From: Spirochaetota bacterium
Lineage (GTDB): Bacteria > Spirochaetota > Spirochaetia > Treponematales > Rectinemataceae
Length of the DNA: 64,000 nt
NCBI GenBank assembly: GCA_022711355.1
Contig: JAKLFE010000001.1
Coordinates: 1 to 64,000, forward strand
Direction of reading: 5' to 3'
The notes below the pieces were generated by a model that was given only the letters and a program-made list of their open reading frames with translations, was not told the origin of the DNA and did no database searches. Below, piece after piece: positions 7,472 through 16,551 of the stretch. Each line of letters opens with the position of its first letter. The first letter of the stretch is position 1. A program made the position numbers and the translations under genes.

Positions 7472-8961
7472 CCTTCCTGGCCCTGGTCGCGGGGGAAGCG
7501 CAGCCTGACGACGGCGCCTCCTTCGGTCGAGGAGGAGACCTGGCCGTGGAGCTGGGCGGCGAGGGCGTGGACGAGCTCGGTGCCGATGCCCTTCTCGGCC
7601 GAGGCGGCCTTCGCCGCCTCGAAGCCGACGCCGTCGTCGGACACCACGAGTATCCACTCCTCGTCGCGGGGCCCCATCGATACGGTGGCCTTGCCGGTCC
7701 TGCCGTCGGGGAAGGCGTGCTTGAAGCAGTTGGAGAGCAGCTCGTTGACGATGAGGGCCACGGGTATGGCGTCGTCGAGGTCGAGGACCACCGAGTCGGC
7801 CGAGATGGACCAGCCGATGCCGCGGTAGGCGGCGTCGTAGACCCCGGCGAGGTAGTCGACGAGGCGCTCGAAGTACTTCTGCATGTCCACGCCCTCGAAG
7901 TCCGAGGAGCGGTAGAGGACCTCGTGGACCATGGCCATGGACTGGATCTGGGTCTGGCACTCGAGGAAGACCTTGCGGGCCGCGGGGTCGGCGACGGCGC
8001 TCTCCTGGAGGTTCAGGAGGCTCGACACGACCTGGAGGTTGTTCTTGACGCGGTGGTGGATCTCCTTGAGGAGGACCTCCTTCGCCGCGAGGGCCGCCTC
8101 GAGCTTCCGCTCGTGCTCCTTGCGCAGCGACACGTCGCGGATGATGCCGACCGTGCCCAGGCCCATGCCCTCGAACTCGGGGAGCTGGTAGCCGGCGGAG
8201 CTGACCTCGCCGTAGGCGTTGACCGAGCCGACTACGTAGTCGTCCGTGTCGGAGCCGCACTTGAGCCTGAGCTCGAGGTTCCTCGTCATCCGCTTGCCGG
8301 CGCGGCGCTCGTCGAAGAGCTTGGGCGCGGACTCGGGCCCGGTCGCCACGCCCGCGAGGGCGGGGAGGACCTCGAGGCGGCTCACCTTGGGGACGTCCGC
8401 GGGGTGGACGATCTCGGAGAAGTGGCGGCCGATGAGCTTGGACGGCTCGTAGCCGAAGCCCCGGATCGAGTCGTTGAGGTACATGAAGCGGCCGTCCTTG
8501 TCCAGGATGTACACCGTGTCGGGGACGGCCTGGAGGAGGTTCATGTACTGGTGCTCGGTCATCTGGAGGTGGGCGTTCTGCCGCGAGAGGCTCTCGCGGA
8601 TGTTGATGACCTTGCGCGCGAGGACGGGAAGGAGCTCGAGGTGGCGCCCTCCTGCCTCGCGCTCGATGAAGACCGAAGACTCGTCGCGGACGGTCCGCTC
8701 GATGCGCTCGGGATCGTCCGCGGGCTCGGTGACGAGGACGGCGGGCAGGGGCCAGAAGGTGAGCCAGTCGGCGAGGGCCCCGTTGTGGAAGCGGAAGTCG
8801 GTGACGATGGCGTCGGCCGCGTCGTTCGAGTAGAGGGCCTCGACCTCGGCTATGTTGACCGGGTAGTGGACGACGCACTGGTCGAGGCGGGCCGCGATGC
8901 GCGCGAAGGCTTCCCGCTCGTCGGCGTCGTCGATCGCGAAAATGAGCCGCAGGCCGCCCAT
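7468..8961 (-). CDS. PAS-containing sensor histidine kinase (HisKA_2/HWE type)
   Basis: This 497-residue soluble kinase has three parts. Residues 1-125 are receiver-like (FAIDDADER, VTDFRFHN). Residues about 138-285 are a PAS sensor (YILDKDGRFMYLNDS... IGRHFSEIVHP). The kinase core has the dimerisation/phosphoacceptor motif EIHHRVKNNLQVVSSLLNLQ (H302/H303) and an ATPase lobe with NELLSNCFKHAFP and VSDDGVGF. No membrane segment is seen, so it senses an internal signal. A good ribosome-binding site (TAGGAGG) precedes the ATG at 8961. It is divergent from the twin-receiver gene at 9168, a likely pathway partner by position only. Confidence 0.88.
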   Translation of the reverse strand: MGGLRLIFAIDDADEREAFARIAARLDQCVVHYPVNIAEVEALYSNDAADAIVTDFRFHNGALADWLTFWPLPAVLVTEPADDPERIERTVRDESSVFIEREAGGRHLELLPVLARKVINIRESLSRQNAHLQMTEHQYMNLLQAVPDTVYILDKDGRFMYLNDSIRGFGYEPSKLIGRHFSEIVHPADVPKVSRLEVLPALAGVATGPESAPKLFDERRAGKRMTRNLELRLKCGSDTDDYVVGSVNAYGEVSSAGYQLPEFEGMGLGTVGIIRDVSLRKEHERKLEAALAAKEVLLKEIHHRVKNNLQVVSSLLNLQESAVADPAARKVFLECQTQIQSMAMVHEVLYRSSDFEGVDMQKYFERLVDYLAGVYDAAYRGIGWSISADSVVLDLDDAIPVALIVNELLSNCFKHAFPDGRTGKATVSMGPRDEEWILVVSDDGVGFEAAKAASAEKGIGTELVHALAAQLHGQVSSSTEGGAVVRLRFPRDQGQEG

Positions 8962-9067
8962 CCAGCCTCCTAAGGCGCCCAGGCGGGCGCGTTTCGGCGG
9001 CCCCGAATGCGCGGGCCACGGCTCAATTCTAGTAACCGCGCCTCGCTCGCGTCAAGCTCCGCCTTCA

Positions 9068-9096
9068 TTGCGCCGCGCCGCGGCCTCGGCTATACT
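9068..9096 (+). promoter_or_regulatory. Putative promoter of the signalling operon
   Basis: TTGCGC (9068-9073), a 17-base spacer and TATACT (9091-9096) precede the twin-receiver gene, leaving a leader of about 65 bases. The -10 is one mismatch from consensus. Confidence 0.45.
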
Positions 9097-9167
9097 GGCG
9101 CGGGGGAGAGGGGGAGCGCCGGCCGCGCGCCCCCGTCCCCTGAGAACGTAAAGCAGACGAGGCGAAC

Positions 9168-10445
9168 ATGGCGCGCAAGACCGTACTCATCATCGACGAA
9201 TCCGACCTCTTCAGGGACTACCTCAAATCGCGGCTCTCCGCGAGCGGCGCCGAGGTCGAGGTGGCGATCAACGGCCTGGACGGCGTCGTCAAGATGCGCA
9301 ACAACCTGCCCGACCTCGTGATCCTGGACTACAACCTGACGCGCAAGTCCTGCAAGGAGGTGCTCGAGGAGAAGAACCGCAACCCGAACACCGCCCCCAT
9401 CCCGGTCATACTCACCGCGCAGAAGATCGACAAGAACCGGCTGCTCGAGCTGGTGCCCTACAACATCCGCAAGGTCTTCATGAAGCCGATCAAGATGGAC
9501 GGCCTGTACGCGGCCCTCTCCGAGGTCCTCGGCCTCCGCTTCGAGATCGACAGCACGCCCTGCGTCATCGAGGCCCACGTCAACGACAGCATCGTCTTCG
9601 TCGAGATAGCCATGGGCCTGAACCGCGAGAAGATCGACCTCCTGCGATTCAAGATCGCCGAGCTCCTCGAGCTCTACTCCATCACCAAGCCCCGCGTCCT
9701 GGTGATGCTCTCCGACATGGAGCTCAGCTTCGTCGACGGCCCCAACCTCGAGCTCCTCCTGTCGACCCTCCTCGAGCGCACGCGGGCCAAGGGCAAGCAC
9801 GTCAAGATCCTCACCAAGTCCGCCTTCGCCGGCGAGTTCGTCCGCGGCCGGCCCGAGTTCGCCGACGTCGAGGTCGTCTCGAACCTCCAGTACGCCATCG
9901 ACGGCCTCGTCGCCGACTTCGACCCCGAGGTCGAGATGGGCGAGAAGAAGGCCGAGCTCGTCGCCGAGCGCATCCTCGCGGCCCAGACCCACGAGGCCTC
10001 GCGCGAGTCCGTGGAGATGCGCTTCGAGTCCGAGGGCAAGAAGAAGCTCAGCGTCGAGACGATGCGCGAGGCCGGCCGCGGCCTGTCCATCGCGGTCGTC
10101 GACGACGATTTCGTGATCCAGGAGCTCGTCAAGACGACCTTCGCCGCGATAGGCGCCGCCGTAAGCCCATATCAGGACGGCAAGGAGTTCGTGGAGGCGG
10201 TGCGGGAGAAGAGCTTCGACCTCGTCTTCCTCGACATCCTGATGCCCGGCATGGGCGGCTTCGAGGTCCTCTCGCGGCTCCACGCCGAGGACATCGAGAT
10301 CCCCGTGATCGTGCTCTCGGCGGTGTCCCAGCGCGAGGCCGTCGTGCGGGCCTTCCAGGCCGGGGTCAAGAGCTACCTCATAAAGCCCCTCAAGCCGGAC
10401 CAGATCCTGCGCAAGACACTCGAGATCCTCAAGGCCAACTTCTAG
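9168..10445 (+). CDS. Twin-receiver response regulator without DNA-binding domain
   Basis: This 425-residue protein has an N-terminal receiver domain (residues 1-125, phosphoacceptor D54 in VILDYN, K near 108 in FMKPIK), a central domain (about 128-225) and a C-terminal receiver (about 300-423; acidic VVDDD, phosphoacceptor D356 in FLDILMPGMGG, K in LIKPLKP). The central part (GLNREKIDLLRFKIAELLE... PRVLVMLSD) is reminiscent of a STAS-like fold. With no output domain it probably relays phosphate or acts by protein contact. The hybrid kinase starts 12 bp downstream, so they form an operon. Confidence 0.82.
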   Translation: MARKTVLIIDESDLFRDYLKSRLSASGAEVEVAINGLDGVVKMRNNLPDLVILDYNLTRKSCKEVLEEKNRNPNTAPIPVILTAQKIDKNRLLELVPYNIRKVFMKPIKMDGLYAALSEVLGLRFEIDSTPCVIEAHVNDSIVFVEIAMGLNREKIDLLRFKIAELLELYSITKPRVLVMLSDMELSFVDGPNLELLLSTLLERTRAKGKHVKILTKSAFAGEFVRGRPEFADVEVVSNLQYAIDGLVADFDPEVEMGEKKAELVAERILAAQTHEASRESVEMRFESEGKKKLSVETMREAGRGLSIAVVDDDFVIQELVKTTFAAIGAAVSPYQDGKEFVEAVREKSFDLVFLDILMPGMGGFEVLSRLHAEDIEIPVIVLSAVSQREAVVRAFQAGVKSYLIKPLKPDQILRKTLEILKANF

Positions 10446-10457
10446 GAGGAGGGGGCC

Positions 10458-12962
10458 ATGGCAGCCGTCCATCCCGACGCGATCCGCGTGGCCGCCTTCG
10501 ACCGGGCCCCCCTGCCCGTGGTCGCCGTCGACCGCATGGGCGCCCTGGCCTCCTGGAACGCAGCCTTCGAGTCCCTCTTCCGCGCCCTCGCCGGCGTGGG
10601 GCCCGATCGCTTCACGGGCTCCTTCTTCGAGCTCCTCGCCTCCTGCGAGTTCAAGCGCATCGACTACTACGCCTCCGAGGTCCTCCTCGGGGGCTGGGAG
10701 ACCGCCTCGGCCGAGAGCCCCGTGCGGGCCGCCGACGGGACGAGGCGCTGGCTGCGCTGCGCCCTCTCCCGCCTCGAGCTGCCCCCGCCGGCCCGGCCCG
10801 GCGCAGCGGAGGGGGAGGGAGGGAAGGCCGAGCCCTTCCTCGTCTGCGCGATCGAGGACGCCACCGAGCGGGTGCTCCGCGAGTCCCGGCTCCGCGACGC
10901 GAAGGACGAGGCCGAGAAGGCGACGCAGACGAAGAGCCAGTTCCTCGCCAACATGAGCCACGAGATCCGCACGCCGATCCAGACCATCCTCGGCGTGGTC
11001 GAGCTCCTGCGAGAGACCAGGCTCGACACCGAGCAGTCCGAGTACGCCAACCAGGTCCAGTTCTCCGCCGACGTCCTCCTGGGCCTGATCAACGACATCC
11101 TCGACTTCTCCAAGATCGAGGCCGGGAAGTTCGACCTCGAAGCCGTCGACTTCGACCTGCGCTCCTGCGTGCGGCAGTCGGTCGACATGCTCGTGCTCGA
11201 CGCCCACCGCAAGGGCCTGGAGATACTCCTCGATATCGGCGAGGACCTCCCCTCCCTCGTGCGGGGCGACCCGGGGCGGCTCCGGCAGATCATCGTCAAC
11301 CTCTTCAAGAACGCGATCAAGTTCACGCGCGAGGGGGGCATCGCGATCGCCCTCCGCCGGGAGGAGTCCCCCCGGGGCCCGCGCATGCGGCTCGAGGTCG
11401 CCGACACGGGCCCCGGCGTATCCGAGGCGGTCCGCGACCGCCTCTTCACGCCCTTCTTCCAGGGCGACTTCGCCCAGGCGCGCAAGGTCGGGGGCACGGG
11501 GCTCGGGCTGGCCATCTCGCGCCACCTCGTCGAGCTCATGGGCGGGAGCATCGGCCTCCGGCCCAACGAGCCCGAGGGCTCCGTCTTCTGGTTCGAGCTC
11601 CCCCTCGCCTCGCCCGAGTACTCCGCGGCCCCCTTGCCGGCCGCCCGGCGCGACGCGGCGCCCGAGGCGCGGATCCTCGTCGTCGACGACCACGCCCTCG
11701 CGCGGGACTTCGCCGCGCGCGTCGCCTCCAAGGCCGGCTACCGCGTCTCCCAGGCGGCCTCGGGCGAGGAGGCCCTGGCGAGCCTCAGGGAGGCCGCGGC
11801 CGCCGGCGAGGCCTTCTCCGCCTGCCTCGTCGACCAGAACATGCCGCGCATGGACGGCTGGCGCCTCGCGAGCGAGATCACCGGCGACACGGCCATCAAT
11901 TCGGCCCGCCTCCTGCTCATGGCCCCCGTCGGCACGATCGGGGCCGAGGCCAAGATGAAGCTCCTGCGCTGGTTCGACGGCTACATCGTCAAGCCGGTGA
12001 AGCCCGCGGAGCTCCTCGACGCCCTCGCCAAGGCCCTCTCCTCCGAGGTCGACCTCGAGGGCGCCGAGGAGGCCGGGGAGCCCGAGGCCGGGGAGGAGGC
12101 CGAGCCGAGCTTCCCCGGGGAGGTCCTCATAGCCGAGGACCACGAGGTCAACCGCGAGCTCTTCACCCTCCTCCTGGCCAAGCTCGGCTGCCGCGTCACC
12201 GCGGCCAGGGACGGGCACGAGGCCGCGGAGATCGCCTGCAGCCGGCCCTTCGACCTCATCCTCATGGACATCTTCATGCCGCGGATGAACGGCTACGAGG
12301 CCACCCGGGCGATCCGCGAGAAGGGCTTCGGCGGCCCCATCATCGCGGTGACCGCGAGCGCCTTGAAGGGCGAGCGCGACAAGTGCCTCGAGGCCGGCAT
12401 GGACGATATCCTCGTCAAGCCCTTCAAGAAGCGCGACCTAGCCGAGCTCCTCGCGACCTGGATGCCCAAGCCCGGCGCGGGGACAGCCGGCGCGGATAGC
12501 GCCAGGGCGGGCGCCTGCGGCGATCCCGGCGGCGGCGCGCCGGCCTTCCCCGCGGCCCCGGCGCCGCCGGATGGGCCCGGAGGGCCGGCCGGGCCGCGGA
12601 AGCCCGACCCCGCGATATTCGACTGGGAAGGGGTCCTCGACACCTTCCTCGGCCAGGCCGAGACCGTCTCCGGCCTCCTGGGGCGCTTCTCGGCCAAGGC
12701 CCGCGGCCAGGTCGAGGAGCTGGCCGAGGCCCTCGCCGCGGGGGACTTCCCGCGCTTCCGCGAGACGGCCCACTCGATGAAGGGGGCTGCCTGGAACCTG
12801 AGCGCCCGGCGCCTGGGCGACGCAGCCCTGGCCGCCGAGCGGGCCGGCTCCGCGGCCGACGCCGAGGCGGCCAAGGCCGCCCTGCCCCTGGTCCGCGCGG
12901 CCTTCGCCGAATTCGCCGAGGCGGCCGCGCCCTACTGCCCCGGGGGCCCCGGCCCGCGATAG
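10458..12962 (+). CDS. Hybrid sensor histidine kinase with two receivers and HPt
   Basis: This 834-residue multistep phosphorelay protein has a PAS-like N-terminal domain (1-135), then HisKA with H168 in FLANMSHEIRTP, and HATPase_c with NLFKNAIKFT, DTGPGV and GGTGLGLAIS. Two receivers follow (D459 in CLVDQNMPRMDG and D604 in LILMDIFMPRMNG). A Pro/Ala/Gly-rich linker (about 680-715) leads to an HPt domain with H772 in TAHSMKGAAWN. No transmembrane helix is visible. AGGAGG nine bases upstream supports the ATG. The complete relay plus the adjoining twin-receiver protein suggests a local signalling module. Confidence 0.92.
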   Translation: MAAVHPDAIRVAAFDRAPLPVVAVDRMGALASWNAAFESLFRALAGVGPDRFTGSFFELLASCEFKRIDYYASEVLLGGWETASAESPVRAADGTRRWLRCALSRLELPPPARPGAAEGEGGKAEPFLVCAIEDATERVLRESRLRDAKDEAEKATQTKSQFLANMSHEIRTPIQTILGVVELLRETRLDTEQSEYANQVQFSADVLLGLINDILDFSKIEAGKFDLEAVDFDLRSCVRQSVDMLVLDAHRKGLEILLDIGEDLPSLVRGDPGRLRQIIVNLFKNAIKFTREGGIAIALRREESPRGPRMRLEVADTGPGVSEAVRDRLFTPFFQGDFAQARKVGGTGLGLAISRHLVELMGGSIGLRPNEPEGSVFWFELPLASPEYSAAPLPAARRDAAPEARILVVDDHALARDFAARVASKAGYRVSQAASGEEALASLREAAAAGEAFSACLVDQNMPRMDGWRLASEITGDTAINSARLLLMAPVGTIGAEAKMKLLRWFDGYIVKPVKPAELLDALAKALSSEVDLEGAEEAGEPEAGEEAEPSFPGEVLIAEDHEVNRELFTLLLAKLGCRVTAARDGHEAAEIACSRPFDLILMDIFMPRMNGYEATRAIREKGFGGPIIAVTASALKGERDKCLEAGMDDILVKPFKKRDLAELLATWMPKPGAGTAGADSARAGACGDPGGGAPAFPAAPAPPDGPGGPAGPRKPDPAIFDWEGVLDTFLGQAETVSGLLGRFSAKARGQVEELAEALAAGDFPRFRETAHSMKGAAWNLSARRLGDAALAAERAGSAADAEAAKAALPLVRAAFAEFAEAAAPYCPGGPGPR

Positions 12963-12989
12963 ACAGCCCCCGCGCGCGGGCGCTAGTAT
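12960..12989 (+). promoter_or_regulatory. Putative promoter of the PHP gene (leaderless start)
   Basis: TAGACA (12960-12965, overlapping the stop codon of the hybrid kinase), an 18-base spacer and TAGTAT (12984-12989) end six bases before the GTG at 12996. No Shine-Dalgarno sequence is present. Confidence 0.45.
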
Positions 12990-12995
12990 CGGCCC

Positions 12996-13856
12996 GTGCG
13001 CGCCAACTACCACAGCCACTGCGACTACTGCGACGGCTCCTCGAGCGCCCGCGCCATGGCCGAGGCGGCCTGCGCCGCCGGCTTCGGCGTCCTGGGCATC
13101 TCCTCCCACGCCCCCCTGGGCCGGGGCCTCTACGAGGGCAACATGAAGCTCCCGCGCCTCGGAGGCTACCTGGCCGAGATCCGCTCCCTCGCCCGGGAGT
13201 GGGAGGGCCGGGGCCTCGAGATACTCCTCGGCCTCGAGATCGATTGGCTCCGGGAGGCCCAGTCTCCCCGCGACGCGCTCTTCGCCGGCCTGGGCCTGGA
13301 CTACTCGATCGGCTCGGTCCACCTCGTCGACCTCGGCTCGGGACCCTTCGCGGTGGACGAGTCGGCCGAGTCCTTCCGCGCGCGGGTCGAGGCGGACGCG
13401 GGGGGCGACGCGCGGCGGGTATGGAAGGCGTATTACGAGGAGCTCTGCGCCCTCATCGAGGCCGGGGGCTTCGACATCCTGGGCCACCTCGACCTGGTGA
13501 CCAAGTACAACCGCGGCGGGGAGCTCTTCGACGAGTCGGACCCCGCCTACCGGGAGGCGGCCCTCGGGGCCGCGGCCCTCCTCGGGGGCGCGGATATCGT
13601 GATCGAGATCAACTACGGAGCCATGCTCCGCAGCGGGGCCGCGGCGCCCTACCCCGCTCCCTTCATCCTGCGCGCGTTGCGCGAACGAGGAGTTCGCGTC
13701 GTCCTCTCGGCCGACGCCCACGCGCCCGAGCAGCTCGGCCCGGCGGGCTCGGGCGCCCGGGAGGCGGCCCGCGAGGCGGCGAGGGCGGCTGGCTACCGCT
13801 CCGTGGCCCTCCTGTCGAAGGGGAGCTGGACCGAGGTGGGGATCGACGAGGCCTAG
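12996..13856 (+). CDS. PHP-domain phosphatase, histidinol-phosphatase (HisK/HisJ) family
   Basis: This 286-residue metal-dependent phosphoesterase has the first PHP motif NYHSHCDYCDG at residues 3-13, then ISSHAPL, LGLEIDW, IGSVHLVD, LGHLDLVTKY and the last metal ligands SADAHAPEQLG. This spacing matches HisK-type histidinol-phosphate phosphatases. No other his genes are nearby, so the in vivo substrate is not established. The GTG start has no ribosome-binding site and follows a -10 hexamer by six bases. Confidence 0.85.
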   Translation: MRANYHSHCDYCDGSSSARAMAEAACAAGFGVLGISSHAPLGRGLYEGNMKLPRLGGYLAEIRSLAREWEGRGLEILLGLEIDWLREAQSPRDALFAGLGLDYSIGSVHLVDLGSGPFAVDESAESFRARVEADAGGDARRVWKAYYEELCALIEAGGFDILGHLDLVTKYNRGGELFDESDPAYREAALGAAALLGGADIVIEINYGAMLRSGAAAPYPAPFILRALRERGVRVVLSADAHAPEQLGPAGSGAREAAREAARAAGYRSVALLSKGSWTEVGIDEA

Positions 13857-13914
13857 GCGGCCCGCCGCGCGCGCGTTAGCCGATATCGTGTCGGCGGGCG
13901 GGCGCCGCGCGACC

Positions 13915-15183
13915 CTAGGCCCCGGCGGCCCCGTCGAGCCAGGCCACGGCGGCGGGGAGCTCGGGGAAGAGCCCCTCGAGGGCCTTCTTGAGGAGGGATC
14001 CCGCCGCGCCGGGCACGGCCTCCTCGACGAGGCGGTAGTAGTACAAGGGGCAGTCCTCGAAGCGCCGGGCCGCGACCGCCTCGCGGATGGGGGCGGCGAG
14101 CTGCATGAGCCTGCCCCCCGCTCGGGCGGCCGCCACCTTGGCGTCCACGGCCGCCGCGCGCTCGCGGATCGCCGCCTCGAGGCCGGCGTAGGAATAGGCG
14201 CGGATCCGCTCCACCTCGAGGGCCGAGGCGGCGCACTCCAGGCGCTTGAGCAGGCCCCGCCGGTCGTGGCGCATGCGCTCCGGCCAGGGGATCCCTGGCG
14301 CGTCACGCGCCTCGGCGCCTCGCGCCCCGGCGTCCCGCGCCCCGGCGCCCTCGCGGGCGAAGGCGGCCTCGGCCTCGGGGTCGGGCTCGAGGAAATAGGA
14401 GTAGCCCTCCAGGCGGCCGAAGGCGCGCAACGCGTCGAGGTAGCCGAGCTCCATGAAGGAGTCGAGGAAGGCCCGGTTGAAGTCGAGCACGCCCCCGAAG
14501 TCGATGGAGTTCTTGATGTAGACGGTGAGGCCGCCCTCGATCTGGGGCCGCCTGTTCAATCCGGCCCCGGAGAGGTCCGATACGATGACGCGCCGGTAGC
14601 CCCGCCGCCGGGCCATGGCGTAGGGGACGTTGTCGTACAGGCCCCCGTCGATGTACTTCTGGCCGCCGATCCGCGGCTGCTCGAAGCCGGGGAAGGCCGC
14701 GCTCGCGAGGAGGTACTCGACCAGGGAGCCGGGCTCCATGTCCTCGATGAAGACCTCGCGGGGCTCGAGGGCGCTGACGTTGACGGTGACGATGCCGAGG
14801 TCCTTGCCCCCCGCGCGGATGGAAGCCTCGTCGAGGCTCTCGACCAGGAGGCGCTTGAGGGGGCCCGTGTCCAGGCCCTTGCGGTTCATGGCCTTGTGGA
14901 AGAGCTCGCGGATCCCCGTGAGGGACTCGAGGTCGAGCTTGACCTCGCCGCCCTGGGTGAGCTCGGGCGGGAGGGCGAGGATGTCGTCCACGGTGATGCT
15001 CCGGCCGAGCTCCTCGAGCTTGTCGTCGGCCCCCTGGGCGAGGAATCCCGCGATGATGGCCCCGATGGAGGTGCCGATGAAGGCGTTCACCTCGATGCCC
15101 AGCTCGCGCAGGGCGCGCCAGACCCCGATGTGGTAGACGCCCTTGGCCCCGCCCCCGCCGAGGACGAGGCAGTAGCTATCGAT
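13915..15183 (-). CDS. Patatin-like phospholipase; start codon non-canonical or lost
   Basis: This lipid acyl hydrolase has a Ser-Asp dyad: the oxyanion loop GGGGAKGVYHIG, the nucleophile motif GTSIGA and DGG in YIDGGLYDN. The C-terminal half (about 215-420) is less conserved. The first ordinary start (GTG, 15090) lies inside the conserved core and would remove the oxyanion loop, so it cannot be right. The in-frame sequence upstream is open through the end of the DksA-like gene, and the natural N-terminus would be at ATC 15183, seven bases after GAGGAG. Either an ATC start, translational coupling to the overlapping upstream gene, or a sequence error explains this. About 422 residues. Confidence 0.82.
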   Translation of the reverse strand: MDSYCLVLGGGGAKGVYHIGVWRALRELGIEVNAFIGTSIGAIIAGFLAQGADDKLEELGRSITVDDILALPPELTQGGEVKLDLESLTGIRELFHKAMNRKGLDTGPLKRLLVESLDEASIRAGGKDLGIVTVNVSALEPREVFIEDMEPGSLVEYLLASAAFPGFEQPRIGGQKYIDGGLYDNVPYAMARRRGYRRVIVSDLSGAGLNRRPQIEGGLTVYIKNSIDFGGVLDFNRAFLDSFMELGYLDALRAFGRLEGYSYFLEPDPEAEAAFAREGAGARDAGARGAEARDAPGIPWPERMRHDRRGLLKRLECAASALEVERIRAYSYAGLEAAIRERAAAVDAKVAAARAGGRLMQLAAPIREAVAARRFEDCPLYYYRLVEEAVPGAAGSLLKKALEGLFPELPAAVAWLDGAAGA

Positions 15184-15532
15184 TGCGGCGCTCCTCGCCC
15201 TTCTGGCAGTCGACGCAGAGTACGGCGTAGGGCAGGGCCAGGAGGCGCTCCTGGGGGATCTTCTTGTTGCACTTGACGCAGATCCCGTACTTGCCGAGGT
15301 TGATGCGGCCGAGGGCGGCGTCGATGGCCCGGAGGCGCTTGATGTCCTGGGAGCCGAGGGCCTCGATCATCTTGCGGTCGATGTCGTCGGAAGCCACGTC
15401 GGCGAAGTCCTTGGGATCCATCTCCTCGACGATGGCGCGGAAGTCGGCGTTGGTGGACACGAGGGTCTCGAGTATCTCCCGTTTCTGGGCGAGAAGGAGC
15501 TCTTTCATCTTCTCGATCGAGTCTTTGTCCAT
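15176..15532 (-). CDS. DksA/TraR-family zinc-finger protein
   Basis: This 118-residue protein has a coiled-coil-like N-terminus ([19 protein letters not shown]) and a C-terminal zinc finger ([15 protein letters not shown]... CVDCQKGEE, four Cys). DksA proteins bind the RNA polymerase secondary channel and modulate transcription with ppGpp. Acidic residues at the coiled-coil tip ([15 protein letters not shown]) fit that role. It lacks an obvious DxxDxA tip, so regulatory strength is uncertain. AAGGAGG precedes the ATG. Its stop overlaps the presumed N-terminus of the patatin gene by 8 bp. Confidence 0.85.
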   Translation of the reverse strand: MDKDSIEKMKELLLAQKREILETLVSTNADFRAIVEEMDPKDFADVASDDIDRKMIEALGSQDIKRLRAIDAALGRINLGKYGICVKCNKKIPQERLLALPYAVLCVDCQKGEERRNR

Positions 15533-15664
15533 GCGCCACCTCCTTGGCTCGCCATCGTTTCGGCGGGTCCGGCACGATGCTCCATACGGGCGAAAAAGTC
15601 AAGCCGGCGAAAATCGCTGAAAAGGAGGCGCTTCGATGCCCCCGGCCGCATTCTGTCGCCATGA

Positions 15665-15693
15665 TTGACATTCGGCCCGATAGTACATACTAT
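15665..15693 (+). promoter_or_regulatory. Strong promoter upstream of infA
   Basis: A perfect -35 TTGACA (15665-15670), a 17-base spacer and TACTAT (15688-15693) give a near-consensus sigma-70 promoter with a leader of about 120 bases before infA. The 15533-15822 gap contains no convincing gene besides this signal. Confidence 0.6.
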
Positions 15694-15822
15694 TTTATGC
15701 GCTCCGAAGCGGAAAGCAAATTCCGCCCGAGCTCAGGCGATCGCCATAGCAAAGGCCGAAGGGGCCGCCGGGTTACGGCGCCTGCCCGAAGCCGATCGCC
15801 GCAGATCTTCCGAGGAGGAACC

Positions 15823-16041
15823 GTGGCTAAAGAAGAAGCCATCGAAGTCGAGGGCATCGTCAGGGAATCGCTCCCGAACACCATGTTCAGGGTCGAGATA
15901 CCGAGCGGCCACGTCATCCTCGCCCATCTGTCCGGCAAGATGCGCAAGCACTATATCCGCATCGTTCCCGGCGACAAAGTGAAGGTAGCGCTCTCCCCCT
16001 ACGATCTCAACCGCGGGCGCATCATCTACCGCGAAAAATAA
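15823..16041 (+). CDS. infA: Translation initiation factor IF-1
   Basis: The product is a 72-residue OB-fold protein that binds the ribosomal A site during initiation. The sequence is canonical: [21 protein letters not shown] at the start, [13 protein letters not shown] in the middle and [13 protein letters not shown]... IIYR at the end. A GTG start with GAGGAGG seven bases upstream is chosen because it reproduces the usual length; longer upstream readings lack homology. It is transcribed alone and faces the Smr gene convergently. Confidence 0.96.
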   Translation: MAKEEAIEVEGIVRESLPNTMFRVEIPSGHVILAHLSGKMRKHYIRIVPGDKVKVALSPYDLNRGRIIYREK

Positions 16042-16048
16042 GAGCTTC

Positions 16049-16543
16049 CTAGCCTTTCTTCCGCAGCAGGACCCAGAGGGCGCCCGAGCCGCCCTCGGCG
16101 CGTCCCGCCACGCCCGAGCGCCCAGCCCAGGGGCTCATCTCGATGGCCCGGCGGGCGACCCGCCCGAGGACGGGCCCCTCCTTCGAGTGGTTCCCCTTCC
16201 CGTGCACGACGATCACCTTCTCGAGGCCCCGCCGCCCCGAGTCCTCGAGGAAGGCCAGGAGGGCGGCCTCGGCCTCCTGGGCCCCCATGCCGTGGAGGTC
16301 GAGGGTGGCTTGGGGATCCAAGGCGGCGAGACGCCGGTCCCGAGCCTCGCGCTCGGCCTGGGCCGAGGCCCCGGGGCGCTCGGCGTCCTTGTCCTCCACC
16401 CCATGCTCGTCCAGCCAGGCCTCGAAGGGGCTCAAGCGGGCGGTCTCGGGCACGGGATCGGCCGGCCCGGCCTTGGGATGGGCGGCCCGAGAGCGCTCGC
16501 GCTTCATCCGCTCCCACTCATCCAGCACTTCTCCGAAATCCAT
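16049..16543 (-). CDS. Smr-domain protein
   Basis: This 164-residue protein has an Smr domain in the C-terminal half: the LDLHGM motif near residue 88 and VIVVHGKGNHS near 118, with the Gly-rich end GSGALWVLLRK. Smr domains are nucleic-acid nicking or RNA-binding domains linked to MutS2 or to ribosome rescue. The N-terminal 80 residues are charged and linker-like. An ATG at 16543 with GGTCAGG just upstream is preferred over longer in-frame starts that extend into batD. The downstream neighbour infA is convergent. Confidence 0.85.
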   Translation of the reverse strand: MDFGEVLDEWERMKRERSRAAHPKAGPADPVPETARLSPFEAWLDEHGVEDKDAERPGASAQAEREARDRRLAALDPQATLDLHGMGAQEAEAALLAFLEDSGRRGLEKVIVVHGKGNHSKEGPVLGRVARRAIEMSPWAGRSGVAGRAEGGSGALWVLLRKKG

Positions 16544-16551
16544 ACCTGACC

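Noticed and set aside
5815-8973. A plus-strand frame of more than 1000 codons spanning the TPR and kinase genes
   Set aside because: Low-complexity Arg/Pro/Gly sequence with no domain; it crosses a convergent gene boundary and is a shadow.
9090-12218. A minus-strand open frame of more than 1000 codons opposite the signalling genes
   Set aside because: It is a shadow caused by high third-position GC; the plus-strand genes have clear domains and this frame has none.
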